DNA of 64,000 nucleotides. Origin: Agaricus subrufescens. Lineage: Eukaryota; Basidiomycota; Agaricomycetes; Agaricales; Agaricaceae. Below the pieces are notes generated by a model that was not told the origin of the DNA, made no database searches, and worked only from the letters and a program-made list of their open reading frames with translations. Location: assembly GCA_029945375.1 (NCBI GenBank), contig CM057064.1, forward strand, positions 124,001 to 188,000, given 5' to 3'. Below are positions 48,811 through 61,299 of this stretch, piece by piece (position 1 is the stretch's first letter; every line of letters starts with the position of its first letter). The translations under genes and the position numbers were made by a program.

Positions 48811-49484
48811 ACATACCAGAAAATTAGTGAGGACTGACGTGCTTAATATATCGTTTACGCTAGTCTATAAGGTACAATTATATGATACACAGTATAGAAT
48901 GGTTTAAGAGCCTTTGTCAATGGCAAGGTCACTTGACGGCTACCATTGTAGGACTGTTCAGATGTTTAAGATACGTGTTGACAGTGGGTTACGGTGCGAA
49001 TAAAATTTATGGACAATATATGTATCTAAAATGGACTTCGATTCAAGAATTTCCCTGTAATTCCTGTGACTAGCACTGCTATCTGAGGCTTTGTGAGTTA
49101 TAAGTTCGCACTTCCAAGGAAAAAGTACATATATATTGGATTAAATTGTACTCACAGTCCCGGAGAGAGTGAGAGAATTTGACGAAAATCATGTGGCGTT
49201 GAACCCCTGAAGGTCTTCTAGTTTGGGGCTTGGACCAGTCTTGTCTGGTTTCCCTCTTTTCCTGAATTGTTTTATTTTTCCTTCAAACGCCACAACTCTG
49301 GCTATGTTCAATCGTACCTGATCTTACGTTCCATCAAGCCAGGGATGTTTCAACGTCATTATCTGTGCCAAGTCGGAAATCGAGATTTAAACTGGTATAA
49401 GTTTATGAGCTGTTATTTATTTCTCACGACATCGCCAAACATGGCTAATAATAATGGTTCGCCGCTTTCTCATTCCCGACTACG
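48811..49484. other. Intergenic region upstream of AP-2 sigma
   Basis: No gene recognised; should contain the promoter of the AP-2 sigma gene. Confidence 0.5.
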
Positions 49485-50184
49485 ATGATCAGGTTCATAC
49501 TAGTCCAGGTAACTCACTGCTGGAATGTTCATAACGTTGTCATGACATCTGCCCAAGAATAGGCAAGGGAAAACGAGATTATCCAAATGGTATGTCCCTT
49601 ATGACGACGACGAGAAGGTCAGGTGAAGCTGTTACCCTGCCGTTAGCCGTTTGATACTTATCTCCCACCTCCTCAGGTGAGACTACGTGGCGAAGTGCAC
49701 CGATTGGTGGCTCCCAGAGATCAGAAATACCAGTCCAATTTTGTCGAGGTCCGTGGGTGAAGCCCCTATGCGTGTAAACAGACCACAGCTCACCTGGACC
49801 AACCATACAGTTTCGCAATTACAAGGTCGTTTATCGACGCTATGCCGGATTGTTTTTCTGTGTCTGTGTGGATGCGAACGACAATGAACTAGCTTATCTA
49901 GAAGCAATTCATCTCTTTGTCGAGGTTTTAGGTATGTCTGATGCTCGAGTATCGCTAAATTCTAATCCTGTCGATAGATTCCTTTTTCGATAACGTTTGT
50001 GAGTTGGACCTCGTATTCAATTTCTACAAAGTTAGTCGCCAACCTCACAAGCGTTGGAATGACGATTAAATATCTTTTCTAGGTTTATGCCATCCTTGAT
50101 GAGATCTTCCTTGCCGGAGAAATTGAGGAGACGAGTAAGGATGTAGTACTGTCCCGTCTGGACGAACTTGAGAAGTTGGAATAG
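49485..50184 (+). CDS. APS2: AP-2 adaptor complex sigma subunit
   Basis: Six exons (49485-49508, 49558-49617, 49677-49748, 49811-49931, 49978-50030, 50083-50184) give 143 residues, the usual family length. The joined protein reads [127 protein letters not shown], ending EKLE. This is a near-canonical small (sigma) chain. It sits in the core of the AP-2 heterotetramer at the plasma membrane and helps bind dileucine sorting signals for clathrin-mediated endocytosis. SKWY followed by [13 protein letters not shown] favours AP-2 over AP-1 sigma. Every exon is under 125 nt, so no long open frame marks the gene. Confidence 0.96.
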
Positions 50185-51770
50185 TCTTACGATTGAATTA
50201 GCCCGTGTGAGTGAGCTCCCAGGGTTTTGAGTCGTATATTCACATTGGTACTCAGATTGCGTTTTCACTCCTCTCCGTGGCATCTCATCCAATGTTGTAA
50301 CTCCAGTTTAATGACATGACAACCTATCAGAGAAGTCCCTGGTTGTGTCCAACTACCGAACTTCTCATGCCGACTTCTTCGAAGCCTGTAAGAGTCAATC
50401 CCGCAGCAGCACAAGCTCCGAGGATGACCCGCCGAATCTATCTATAATTTTGTGTGCATCATCAAACGCTTAAACACCACTTGCCTGTTCCAGCATTCAT
50501 CAGCCACTTAGAACGGCTGACGACCAGTTAAGTAAAATATTGTGCAGCCGCCTTATCTGGGGCCGAGTATTTGGGACGCCGCTATCCCCGGTTCCTGCGC
50601 CCTTGGTTAATGAAAAACTCTTACCCATTGCCTGGGTTGGAAAAGAAGCTCTCACACTAGAAAGCAATGTCCATCCATTTTTCGGAATAAAAAACCAATT
50701 CATTCTGTCCTGGTTTATCCGCCACGACATACAGCCTGATTCTGTCAGATATGTCCTCTAGATTTCATATCAACTTGGTAATCTCACCTTCGGTTTTGAC
50801 AGAATGTTTAGCTTTGAGGCGCCTGAGAGAATGGGTGCGACCAAGAATCAATACTGGAATAACGTTTGATAAGGGATCGGGTGACTTCGACAAAGGGGCG
50901 ATGCGTGTCTTCTGCTTGGGTCTCCAAATTGTGTGTGCGTGTGAGAAAATTAATTTCGTTAGGCTGGGCAGAGGGGCATGCAGGTGAGTTTTGAGTGAAT
51001 GATGTTCTGTTGTGATGGTGTTTCGAAAAGTCTATGACCTCATTCTCCAGGGAGACAAGCTTTCATTTACATTACTACTTCTAGACCTGTGGTCTCCAGC
51101 GACGCTAGGTGATGATGCTGCACTCTTTCTCCACCGTGTTTTTTCCCGGACACCGGGGACAACCGAAGCAAATCCACTCGCCGATGTGGTTAAACGCTCG
51201 TTTTCAGGGTCAAGTCGCATGAGCAGAAATCACTTGAAAAATTTCCCGCTTACCAAAGGATGGGTTACACGAATAGCCCCCTAATACACGTAGCTTATCA
51301 CTGTCCCAGCACTAGTGGCTAGACTGGTCAGACAGCGACGGTGACGAGATATATCATACGACATGAACACAGAATGAATACCCATTTGTGGTTACCACCC
51401 GAGGGAGCCCTGCGCGTGGCGGCCACGTGGGACAGCCAGTAAAAAGAGTGCTTGCCTTACAGGGTAGCGTGGTCTAAAATGCGGATACTGTTTTGGCGGG
51501 TGGGATGAACAAGCGCTGTCCTAAATGCTGGGAACGTCTTGCTTTCCTGACCTAACCCGGATATCACTCCTTTGATCCCGCAATGCCTCCGCCAAGATTT
51601 CCACGATGGACACCTCTACATAAATAGTCTCCTCCCAGAGAAGCGCGTCTCCTATCTCCTAAGCCCTTCTCCGTTCCCTCTTTGTTTTCTGTGACATACA
51701 CCTGCCACAACCAAGTGGCGCTGTCCATCACGCCTGTCTTCCTTTCGAATTCATCGCTCCAGGTATTTCA
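50185..51770. other. Intergenic region
   Basis: Nothing identified. A frame at 50540-50761 (plus) reads protein-like (WGRVFGTPLSPVPAP) but has no family I know. A short ATG frame near 50314 is open for about 43 codons. Confidence 0.35.
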
Positions 51771-53198
51771 ATGTCCGATTTTGACTTTCCACTGTCCGCC
51801 TCATATCCATTACAGACTACATTCGCAACGGCGTCCAACAAAAGGCCAGCAACCCGAACTCCGGAGAGGAGTTGGTGAGGTTCTTCCTCTCAGTTTAATG
51901 AGCTCATTCACCTTATTCCAGTCCAGGGTATGCCCGAGTGTCAGTGAGACTGACACTAGAGATATGCCGAGCCATTGTGGGTGAAGTCGGAAGTCGTAGC
52001 GACCTCGCCAGATTATGCCGCGTCAGCCGAGGATTCCGTACCTTTGCTGAGCGCGGATTGTATAACACATTATACATGCGGGACATTCAGGGCACACCCC
52101 GGCTATGCGAAACCCTCAAGAATAACCCCCGCATTGCACTCCTCGTGGACGCTCTTACAGTTTATGCCACTCCTGCTGAGGAAGAATCTGAAGAGGACAG
52201 TGACAGTGAGGATGAAGAGGAAGCCGGTCCCGAATTACCTGATGGGTATTGGAGCTCCGTTGCAGGGGCGCTGGCGCAAGCCCACAACCTCCGTTATCTC
52301 AACTTGCATATTACTAATGGCGCTAGTGCGAACGTTGCATGGATATTGGATAATTGCACCTTTCAGCTACAGGGCTTTCACTGCGATCTCAGTTGGGACG
52401 ATCACCTCGTTTCTTTTCTGAGCAAGCAAAGGAAATTGAGAGATCTATATCTCCTAGACTACAGTGACATTGAGGACCCCTCCATATCGGCATCTACGTC
52501 AACGGCTGCACCGCCCTCGTCTATATCTCTACAGCATCATTCAACCGCTTTCCCTAATCTTTCAATCTTGGAGTGTACGTTCTCCGAAGCGGCTACGGCG
52601 ATGATACCTCAAAGGCCTGTCACCCGCCTCAAGACATGCTTCTCTCGTACCAAATTAGACGAGAAAAAGGAGGAAGCGGAGAATCTACTATCAAAAATTC
52701 GTCAATCTACGGGTCCTATACGCTCCCTGGATCTTGCAGATTCAGAATACACTGCGACTTTCTCAATGGACCTTCTGAGCTCGATCGTCAGCTCGCGGGC
52801 CACCTCCTCTGAGCTGAGATACCTTGGTACCCTTTTTCTCCCTATTTCCGGTGCACAAGTGAGCGGTGATTAACACTTTCCTGCCATTGAGGTACTCATC
52901 TTAATTCCCTACTAACTCCTTTCCCTTTCCTACGTTCAATTAGCGGCTTCAGTTTTACGGATTGCTGATGCGATTACCTCGGATACAATGTGTTGAGGTG
53001 GAGATATCTGACTGGGACCCACCTCCTTCAACACCTCCCGCTTTCCGCGCGTTGGCGAGCGAAATGAGGCTTTACACACCGACTGTCACGCGGGTTGTTT
53101 TTGTGCAGAACTTTGAAAGGACGATTGTCACAGTCATGGATGGCGTGTGCAAGATGGATCGAGATACGAACCATGAAATGTTATGGAGGGACACATAG
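51771..53198 (+). CDS. F-box-like protein
   Basis: Three exons (51771-51874, 51922-52858, 52944-53198) give 431 residues. The ATG at 51771 opens a short Ser/Thr-rich leader. The first intron joins it to VRLTLEICRAIVGEV and SDLARLCRVSRGFRTFAERG, followed by LYNTLYM, which matches the fungal F-box pattern (leader Leu, then the L-A-R-L-C-R-V-S core). An acidic stretch (EEESEEDSDSEDEEEAG) follows, then a leucine-rich, irregular C-terminal domain (HNLRYLNLHI, KLRDLYLLDY, FPNLSILECTF) that is probably the substrate-binding part. Such proteins link a substrate to Skp1-Cullin ubiquitin ligases; basidiomycetes have large, fast-evolving sets of them. Target unknown. The F-box is a weak match, so 'F-box-like' is deliberate. 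Confidence 0.75.
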
Positions 53199-54840
53199 AA
53201 CCTCACGCTTAAATGGTGAGTTATCATTTCCTCAACCGGGGTAGCGATTGGAGGAAGATTTAATGAATCGGAGACAGCCGTTTTACTTTTTCTTATGTCA
53301 TGATGCTATGCTGGTTCTATACTTGTGTTTTTGCTTTCCGTTGCAATGATGACACTTTGTAGCCTAATTATCCTCATTAGCAGTTGTAACATATTCACTC
53401 CCACACCTGAGTGCCTTCTCTGATTCATTTCTATAACACTAGTAGTCCCGACTCTGTTTAACCAAGTATTATCCCTTGGCGCTATTATCGTAATCTAGTC
53501 CCTGAGCGCGAGACTAATTTTGTAACTCGGACACATGGATTTGTACTTCCTACTCATCCTAAAATAGTACATTTCTGTCTTTGGTTCCACGTGCATGAGG
53601 ATTGCGTTATATGACAGTCGCGCAAAGATCCGTCCGTGTCAACTCAAGTAACCTACACAATTCATACCAATGACAAAATCTCCTGCCACCAAGAAAATCA
53701 CCCTGGTTGTGACTCTGAAGACACGCGATCAGACTTCAATTTAATCGGGATAGTAAAAACCAAAGATGGACTGGTATATCAAGAATAACTGGACTTGGCT
53801 CAAATGCTTCGGGTAACCAGATGATTGTCACTTGTAGCAGTTAGAGGGTCGTCAGGCGTCCCTCTATAGTCCCCCCTGCATTCCGTAATTCAGGTTGGAA
53901 GTTTATTTGCCTTGGCGCATGTTCATGTTTTTAGAACGAACCTCGGAGGCCTGGAGCGTACATCACTCCCATTCAATAAATTTTCTCTAGTCAGAAGTCA
54001 ATTACATTGATGACGTCACTGAAAGAAATGGAACCCGAACGAGCATTTGTCGATTCCTCACCGTCATAGACGGACTCCGCATAAGTCTTTAGGCTTCGGT
54101 CAAACCGGGGTAGACTATGGCTACAGAATACATGGTCTCTGAGCTTTCAGCTGCTGACTTCTGCCGTGTTAGGCTTCCAGCGGCAGAAGAACATTCTCTA
54201 TTAATGACATACTCCTCAGAAGAGTCTTATGGGCTGGTTGGTTGATTACTGGATGAGCGTCATGATGGAGGTGTTAGGGAGAGGGATTTTCCAGATCCAT
54301 CTCCCTATTTTATTCGTTGGCAAGGAGTAAACAGGAGGAAGCTGCCAAGAGTTGCCAAAGACCTGTCCCCAAGACGGACAATGCTGGCAGGGCCGGTCCA
54401 TGCGTTTCTTCCTAACCCCAGCTAAACCGATTTTATTTATGTCGTATGAGCCACGATGCATCTATGTACATACAATCCTGCTATGCGATCATTGGGGTGC
54501 CGTGAACAAGTATGTAAGATATGTACATTTTGCACCAACGTTACAACAATGCCTGGCTGGAGCTGTTGGCAAACGAAATGTTCGCCTTTTTCGCGGACAT
54601 ACACCATGGGCTGGGGTCTACGATAGAATGGTACCAATTTTGGGGATTCGAAAGCCAATTCATCGAGTAGAGCTCCGATCATTCCTTCACATTTAGCGAT
54701 CAACTAACATGTCATTTAACCTGCATTGGGTCTAAAAGAACCTGTCACGACCACCCTGTTCATATGGTTTAAATATATATAACGCACATGATGCTAGGAT
54801 GAGCAATTCGTAATATATGATTCATCGTTGAGAGACTCAA
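53199..54840. other. Intergenic region
   Basis: No gene I can support. Minus-strand frames at 54246-54461 and 54437-54703 have no family motif; the latter contains a protein-like GMIGALLDELAFESPKLVPF but nothing I can name. Confidence 0.35.
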
Positions 54841-56656
54841 TTACAACCCGATGATTTGAGAGTGATGAGGCGCAGTGACTTCGAATTGCAGTTGGAATTC
54901 TATCTTACCCTGAGCTGGGATAGCACATACCCAGTCGAGCTTCCCATCTTTTTCTAAATCTTCAGCGTTTACATCAGGTTCGTCCGTACCGATCCACTCA
55001 GTCCAAAGACTACTTGTAGCCTTGACTTTATTAGGTCCTTCAATCTCAACTGACGTGATGTTTTTCGGCCCACTGGAGAGTTCAGAGCTGATACAGTAAT
55101 GAGCTTGACGGCTACGCGGGGATCATGTGAAACTAGGAATTGATCGAATACCCTCAGGCTCTCGATCGGGTTCGTCTTCCGATTATTGGTGATGATGATG
55201 TGTTGAGTGAAGGTCTGAGCGGGACTCCTACCGCAAAACCCCATTCGACTGGTTCGATTCTACCAACTTTTCCCTAAAAAGAGAATACAACCCTAGTCCA
55301 ATCAGCTTGATGGCGAACTCGCTGGTGCCCGAGCCCCTCTTATTGGGCCACAACCAGGTGCACTTTTGAGTCCAAATTAATCTTGTCATGGTGACGCTAG
55401 GGATTGTTCCATCGCACGGGATATGAATCTTTTCCATTAACCATAAATGTTGCAATGAAGTTGGCGTGAGGCGCTTCGTGAAGCGTTTCGTAGTGCGTTT
55501 CCGCTGCTTCTGCACGAGGTGATGTTGAGTCCCCTTTACCAGTCATAAGAACGGAAGCTCCGAAAGGACTTGCAGAAGAACTGTCAAAGGGACTCCTTTT
55601 CAGAGCTAAGCCCTCCCCAGGAATAAGTCTATATGAATAACCCAAGCACGTAGCCATGGAGTTTTGTTCCGAATGACGGCTCTGCAGTCTGCAGCGTCGG
55701 ATTTACGTCATCTCAATCCTTGATCGTAGGAAAGTAAACAAGGAGACAGGCGTTGGCCAGTATTTTGCGAAGTGGGCCTTTCGTAGATGGGTTCGACTGT
55801 GTTTGACCATGAGTGCCCACTCGAATATCATTCAGGCCACTGCAGCTTTGATAACACCTGTACATTCAATGTGTTACCGCGACAACAAACTTTATCATAC
55901 CTAAAAGATATCAAGTCAAACTCCGCACCCCTTTCAGACCCCACGAGTATATCGATCGTAATCTTTATTATTTATTTTTTTGATTTTTAATTTTTTTGGA
56001 TCCGGATTTATAGCGCGGCACTCAAAGTATAATTTTTACACCACTCATAGCTTGACTGATGAGACCTCTCTTGTTTTTATTCGCTAGTTCTAATTGATTG
56101 ATGGTCATGAACTCGCGATGGAGTTCATCGAATCGGTTTTCTAGCTCCTCCGGTGTAGCTTGATAATTCCTCCCAGTCCTAGAAAGATCAATGAAAGCGG
56201 CCTCCTTGGCGTTGAGAGAAGAAATAAATCCTTTCAAAGATTTAGTATCAAGTCAACCTTTTTTTTAGTCTTAATTATTTAACCCCTTGCAAGTGTCGGA
56301 TGAGTTATTTTCCGGTGAAGGAGACATTTGAGGTTATCACATCTTGGATGGATGCAATGATCCCTTCAACCCTGTTTGGGGATAGTCAGGTCGTGAATGT
56401 CATTTTTGTATCACTCTGAGAAAGCACCTCAATGAGTTACAAGAGTGTCGGGTAAATCAGCGATTTTAATGCCGTCTTTGACAACGAGTTTGAGAACACG
56501 TGCAATTTCAGCCAGAGGGGTATACAAGTTGACATTTGTGACAACGCTGCCCCTGACGCAATTCAGCTTGACTGAATGGACGCCTGAAGGAGATTCGGTA
56601 GTCCATGCTTCCAGACATGCCTGGACCGCCGATGGGGTGAAGTTGAAAGGATGCAA
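54841..56656 (-). pseudogene. Broken gene of the DUF4140/DUF4139 (mucoidy inhibitor A-like) family
   Basis: Fragments in the right order but in several frames. The N-terminal part reads NVNLYTPLAEIARVLKLVVK and IADLPDTL; then VEGIIASIQDVITSN; a coiled-coil piece (NAKEAAFIDL, TPEELENRFDELHREF) ends SGVKIIL at a stop near 56022. Next, in other frames, come NFIATFMVNGKDSYPV, IPCDGTIPSVTMTRL, TSEFAIKL, and FTQHIIITNNRKTNPIESL with VFDQFLVSHDPRVAVKLI. After a one-base frame break, NITSVEIEGPNKVKATSSLW leads into WTEWIGTDEPDVNAEDL and ends SQIIGL with TAA at 54841-54843. The central part expected after the coiled coil is missing and about 30 residues are lost before FTQHIII. I tried GT-AG introns of normal size and could not restore a frame. 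The C-terminal third is well preserved, so the decay may be recent. The family's function is unknown. Confidence 0.7.
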
Positions 56657-56758
56657 GCTTGTTTCCCATCCGAATACACTGGGGGGATAGATTGGATTAT
56701 GTGAATCGAAATTTACAGGATGTCAGATACAATAATGAACAGACCAATCAAACCACCA

Positions 56759-58942
56759 TCAGGGCTCTGCAAGGGCACAATCCAATACTGCGCAGCGCTT
56801 CTCTTCAATGACCACCTTGATAGCGTCCTCTATACTTTTCTCCAAAGCATTGAGCCCAACGAACTCTCCAACACCGACTTTACGACCCCAAGCCCAGCCA
56901 GATGAAGCAGCAACAGCTATCTGAGAATACTCGGGAAGGACAGGTCCGAAACCAGTAGTCAGCTGATGTATAGAAGCTGTACTACCATAACCATTCGGAT
57001 GGACTCCAAGCATCGACGCCTTTGGCGCCTGAAAAGATTAATAGTAAGTAGATTGACATTGACGGGTAACAGGATATTTTACCCTCCATCCTCCATTGTT
57101 CAAAATTAGGGTTAAGAATGGCTATAATCACAATGAGCGCTGCGATTATAACAGTTTGGATTGAACCACCCACTGTCTGATATCTTCTAGCCATCCAGAA
57201 GGCCGTCGCTGGGACTCCGAACATGAAAGAACCATCTCCAACGATAAGCACGGAAAGCTCATACGCTGAGTTGTTCACCGCGGCGCTAAGATGCGCCCCG
57301 ACGGCGGCGCCCAATCCCCAGCCAAGGGAGCCACCTCCTGATGTCCAACAGGATCCTGGAACTTCCGGCCGCAAGTGTCTCCAGACGAGTGGAAAGTTAG
57401 TAACAGTCTCGTTCAAGATGAGTGTTCTTTGGCCTCGGCTGGGGGTCAATTTTCCGATAGCTCTTCTTAAGGTCCCGAGGAGGCTCGGCACATCAAGTGA
57501 AGATTCCACCGTGTTTTTTACGACTTTAGGGTAAGTAGCTTCGTGTGCATCCCAGGCCCTGATTTGGTTGTGATATTCTTCGGCCAGCCTATGTCCTCTG
57601 TCACGTATTGCCTGGCTTCCAATAATACCCGGCTCGCCCATAGACTTGGCTTGACTATCAGCTTCTTGCACAGCCAGAACAAGCTGGGTGATACTGGCTT
57701 CAGCATCCGCTCTGCAGATGGCCTCTGCAGGGAAGTTTGAATAGCCGACAGTCTCGTAGAGGGGATCTCCACCATCAATTATGAATATTCGTGCTGAGGG
57801 GGAAGGTGCATCATTTTTTGGAATCCAGGGCAGGTCACAGTCAATGACGAGAATGACATCAGCTGATGCAAGGTGTGTTGTATGGGACCCATGATACAAA
57901 TAAGTAACGCCCAAATTGTATTGATGAGAAAAGGGGCAGTTGAGCGTTTGAGGGATTGTGGAGATGATCGGTATACTCAAAAGGTTGGAAAGATTCACAA
58001 GGGGTTGGATGGCGTGTTTGTTGCGCCCGAGTCGTGAAGTGATTATAAGCGGATTTTCTGCATGGAGTAGGGCAGATGCACTCCTGCCGGCGACTAGAAA
58101 GGTAATCAAGATCGTATATGATATCATGTTTGTTAATTACTCACAACTTGGCGTCAAGGCGTTTGGTTCGACCGGCGGTGACTTGGCAAAGCTGGTGTCA
58201 ATATTCTCAAATGCAGCCTTTCCAACCTCTTCTTCCATGATTTCACGACGAGCCCAGAGATACACTGGTCCCTTCGGTTCACTCATCGCACTTGAAACAC
58301 ATTAGTGAAATTGAGCGGACTTTTCATGGCAGGGGTTCTTACAACTGAAGACCTCGGTGTATAACACGCGGTATGGTGGCTGCACTATACAATTCAGCTG
58401 TATAACGCATGTATTGGCGAACGATTTGCGACTGATCCGGTATATCTGTCAAGGTATGGGGTACGTAAACCAGTGATGCTGTACGCATGACGTACCCTGC
58501 AACCACATAATGAACTCGTTTCGACCTCCTTTATGTTCTCCACCCGAACTGAAAGGTGATGCACCTGCATATATGAGAACCGGAGTACGACTGCAATTTA
58601 CGTTGTGTATAGCTCCTGCCAGTGCCTATCGGAAAGACTTCCTTCTGAGCCTACGGATTGTGTCAGTGATCGGAATTGAATACGACTTACTTGAGTTCCA
58701 ACGTCTACATGAACGATCACTGCAGCAGGCTTCCCAGATACCTGGCCATATCCTTGAGCTGCACTTAAGGCAACCATTTCATTAGGACAGGTGATGATCT
58801 GCACTTGAGTCCCACCAATTTCGCTTCGCTGACGTTCCAAGTCTTCCAGCATACCCGGATGATCTGAGCCCCAGTTCACAAACGCATGCGTGATTCCAGC
58901 GTCTGAAAGCACCTTGAGGAAGACAGATGACGCTGTATACAT
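56759..58942 (-). CDS. Thiamine-diphosphate-dependent enzyme, acetolactate synthase-like
   Basis: Seven exons (58942-58691, 58625-58496, 58445-58343, 58290-58145, 58093-57174, 57121-57083, 57028-56759) join to 619 residues. The N-terminal ThDP-pyrimidine domain shows AGITHAFVNWGSDHPGMLED and a conserved glutamate in CPNEMVALSAAQGYG. The central domain has ENPLIITSRLGRNKHAIQPL. The C-terminal domain has the diphosphate/Mg motif GDGSFMFG followed by ILNNGGW (GDG...NN), completed only after splicing a 39-nt exon. Family members are acetolactate synthase, benzoylformate decarboxylase and related 2-keto acid enzymes. The real biosynthetic acetolactate synthase has a mitochondrial presequence, which is absent here, so this is probably a catabolic or secondary-metabolism paralogue. 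Substrate unknown. Confidence 0.92.
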
Positions 58943-59229
58943 GGTTCTGGGGCGAGACCTTATGAGATCGTCTGGGGAAGTTATCCCAATTCTTTTACGT
59001 TATATATATATTGAGACTATCAGTCAAGATTTGAATGGATGGTAGCAATCACGCACTTATCGATAACGAACACCCTCACATTCGGCTTCCTGTTGCAAGT
59101 ATATCCCCGGCATGAGAGAAAATGTAGGACGTGGGTTATTGACGGAAAAAAGTTGTCCAGCTGATTCATTTATTTTATATTACTCATCATGATGTTATAT
59201 ACAAATTCGGCGACTGTACTGATACACTT
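58943..59229. other. Short intergenic region
   Basis: Lies between the 3' end of the first carboxypeptidase and the start of the ThDP enzyme (both minus). Contains a short TATATATA stretch near 59001-59009 that could belong to the ThDP enzyme promoter. Confidence 0.4.
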
Positions 59230-61299
59230 TCAAGTCGAAGAAAGGGGCTGGTTCTTCATAACTTGAGTAAACATCTGAGCTGCGGCTTCTCCTCGACCAA
59301 GGCTACCCCACTATTTAAAAAGTGAATCAGTAAAGTTCTTGTTTTGTAGAGCTATTCCTTACTTGATACGCAGGAACTTCGTGGCCAGCGCCAAAGAAGC
59401 GAACATAGGATAATGAACCAGCATTCTTGTAGATGCCAGCAGATTGTCCACGAACATTGAATGTCTCAAACGCTCGTGTCTGATAGTCTGCGCTGAATTG
59501 GGTTTGTAGCCCATCCACCATGGCTTCGACACCGTAAAAGTTCAAGATGTAATCCTGTCAAGCAAAGGTTTCAGCTCTCTAATATATCATTCCAGCCAAA
59601 AATACTGACTGCATCACCAACGTAGATTACTGTTCGTACCTGTGATGAAATCAATTGTTAGTTACAGTGATTTATCCGCCGATTGAAATCAAGACTCACG
59701 CCTGCGTTTATGACAGCTTCTAGATCTGGGCCGGAGTTGCGCATCCAATCACCTGCAATCGGCAATGTGAGCAGGAGTAATATCAGATACTACCACACAG
59801 ACCTCACCTGTCTTGGCGAAATTTGAGTAAACAATCGAGTTCGACTGTGACCAAACTTGTGCGGCTCCGATTTTTGATCTAATGGAGTTGAGGTAGTTGC
59901 CAATTGCAGGTGGAAATGGATCAGGGTTCTGGGTGAGAACGTAGTAGTTCTACGACATGACGAGTTTTATCAGTCGAGAGACCGGATGTGGCATCATGCA
60001 ACTCACATCCCAATTTCCGCACAAATTTGCAAGAATATAGAAATTGCAAAAGTTCTGAGCATTCGCACAAGTTGTATCGCTGCCTCCATTATAACATTGA
60101 GATATCTAAGAGTGAGTTTCAGTATTAGCATCTCTTCCTTGAATTATTCGCACCTGAGATTTGCAGCCATTGGTTTGCGTCCAAGAGGTGTTGGCAAGAG
60201 CTATAACTGCGTTGTCTACGAGCGGGTAGTATGGGTTGCTGGCGGCATACTGCATGTAGCCGGCATATTGAGTGAGTGGATCCTATAAAAAACATTTATC
60301 AGCTTAGTGAGAGTCAAGGATACAGATATGTCGGTCAAACGTACGGTAAGACCGTCTCCGATACCGAGAACCTTGAGGTTCAATTTGATACCCGAGATCG
60401 AACGGCGATCAATTGCAGTATTTTGAGATAGGAAATGCCTGGTTTTGGGCCAATTTAACATGAGGTATCATGTCAAACTGTGAAAGTACGTACGCAGCAA
60501 ATGCTGGGCCATAGTGGCCTCCATATCTTCGGACACATGTTAGAACGTGCCACCACAACACGATGTTGAACGCTTACGATTCAGTCCAGAGGCCCAGTGT
60601 GTTATTTGCATACTTTGAGAACCGACTATCGGAGAGGAATATCTGCATAAATGTCCAGATATCGGCCGCCGCGGCCTGAGATGTACCGACGGGATCCCCA
60701 GTGGTGTCTCCTTGCGAGAATCCCACTCCAGCGGGCTGATCAATGTAAATCATATTTGCCTGGTTGTTCCATGAAAATTTGTTGAGGGAGACGGTGCTGC
60801 TATCGTTGTTGATTCGGCATGGACCATGTTCCTGGAGGAGGCCGATCATGCTAGAGCTACCCGGCTTATTGGAGAGGAGGCGTTAGGAGAATATTGCAGT
60901 CAACAAGGGTGACCACTTACTCCGCCATTGAACCATAGAACGAGTGGGTCATTCACGGGGTCATTTCGAGACTCGAAGAACCAGAAGAACAGACTCCTTT
61001 TAGTTGTTATGTCTGCATAGCCTGACACCTGGTTGACACCGGATGTTGTTTCTACAGACATTTCAGGTTAAGTCTTCACACTAGACATTGTGCATAAAGA
61101 ACGGCAGCATACCACAAAATCCGGAGTTCTGGACGTATCGAAGCTTTCCGGGTGTTGTTGCTGCAATACTGAAAGAAGTGTTCTGCTGAACGTTGTTCTC
61201 GACTTTAGGAACACCTCCGATTATACCGTCGACGACCGGTATCTGTCGTGCAAGTGCGAGAGAAATTGACGGTAAGATCGAAAGCCAATGTAACCTCAT
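59230..61299 (-). CDS. Serine carboxypeptidase (peptidase S10), copy 1
   Basis: The minus-strand gene starts at an ATG at 61299 with a signal peptide ([17 protein letters not shown]). Exon 1 is 61299-61113; more than ten exons follow to the TGA at 59230-59232. In order the product shows [22 protein letters not shown] joined to [20 protein letters not shown], the catalytic Ser in TESYGGHYGP, the Asp in YVGDADYILN, and the His in [11 protein letters not shown]. Together these form the complete S10 triad. It ends [11 protein letters not shown]. Such enzymes are secreted or vacuolar acid peptidases that trim C-terminal residues. Cys pairs in the insertion ([24 protein letters not shown]) should form disulfides. 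Internal splice sites were traced by motif rather than base by base. It is a head-to-tail neighbour of a close paralogue at 62878 onward. Confidence 0.92.

Noticed and set aside
49190..49296. Possible inverted repeat (GTGGCGTTGAA against TTCAAACGCCAC).
   Set aside because: The match is about 11 bases with an interruption and no target duplication or extended stem, so chance is sufficient.
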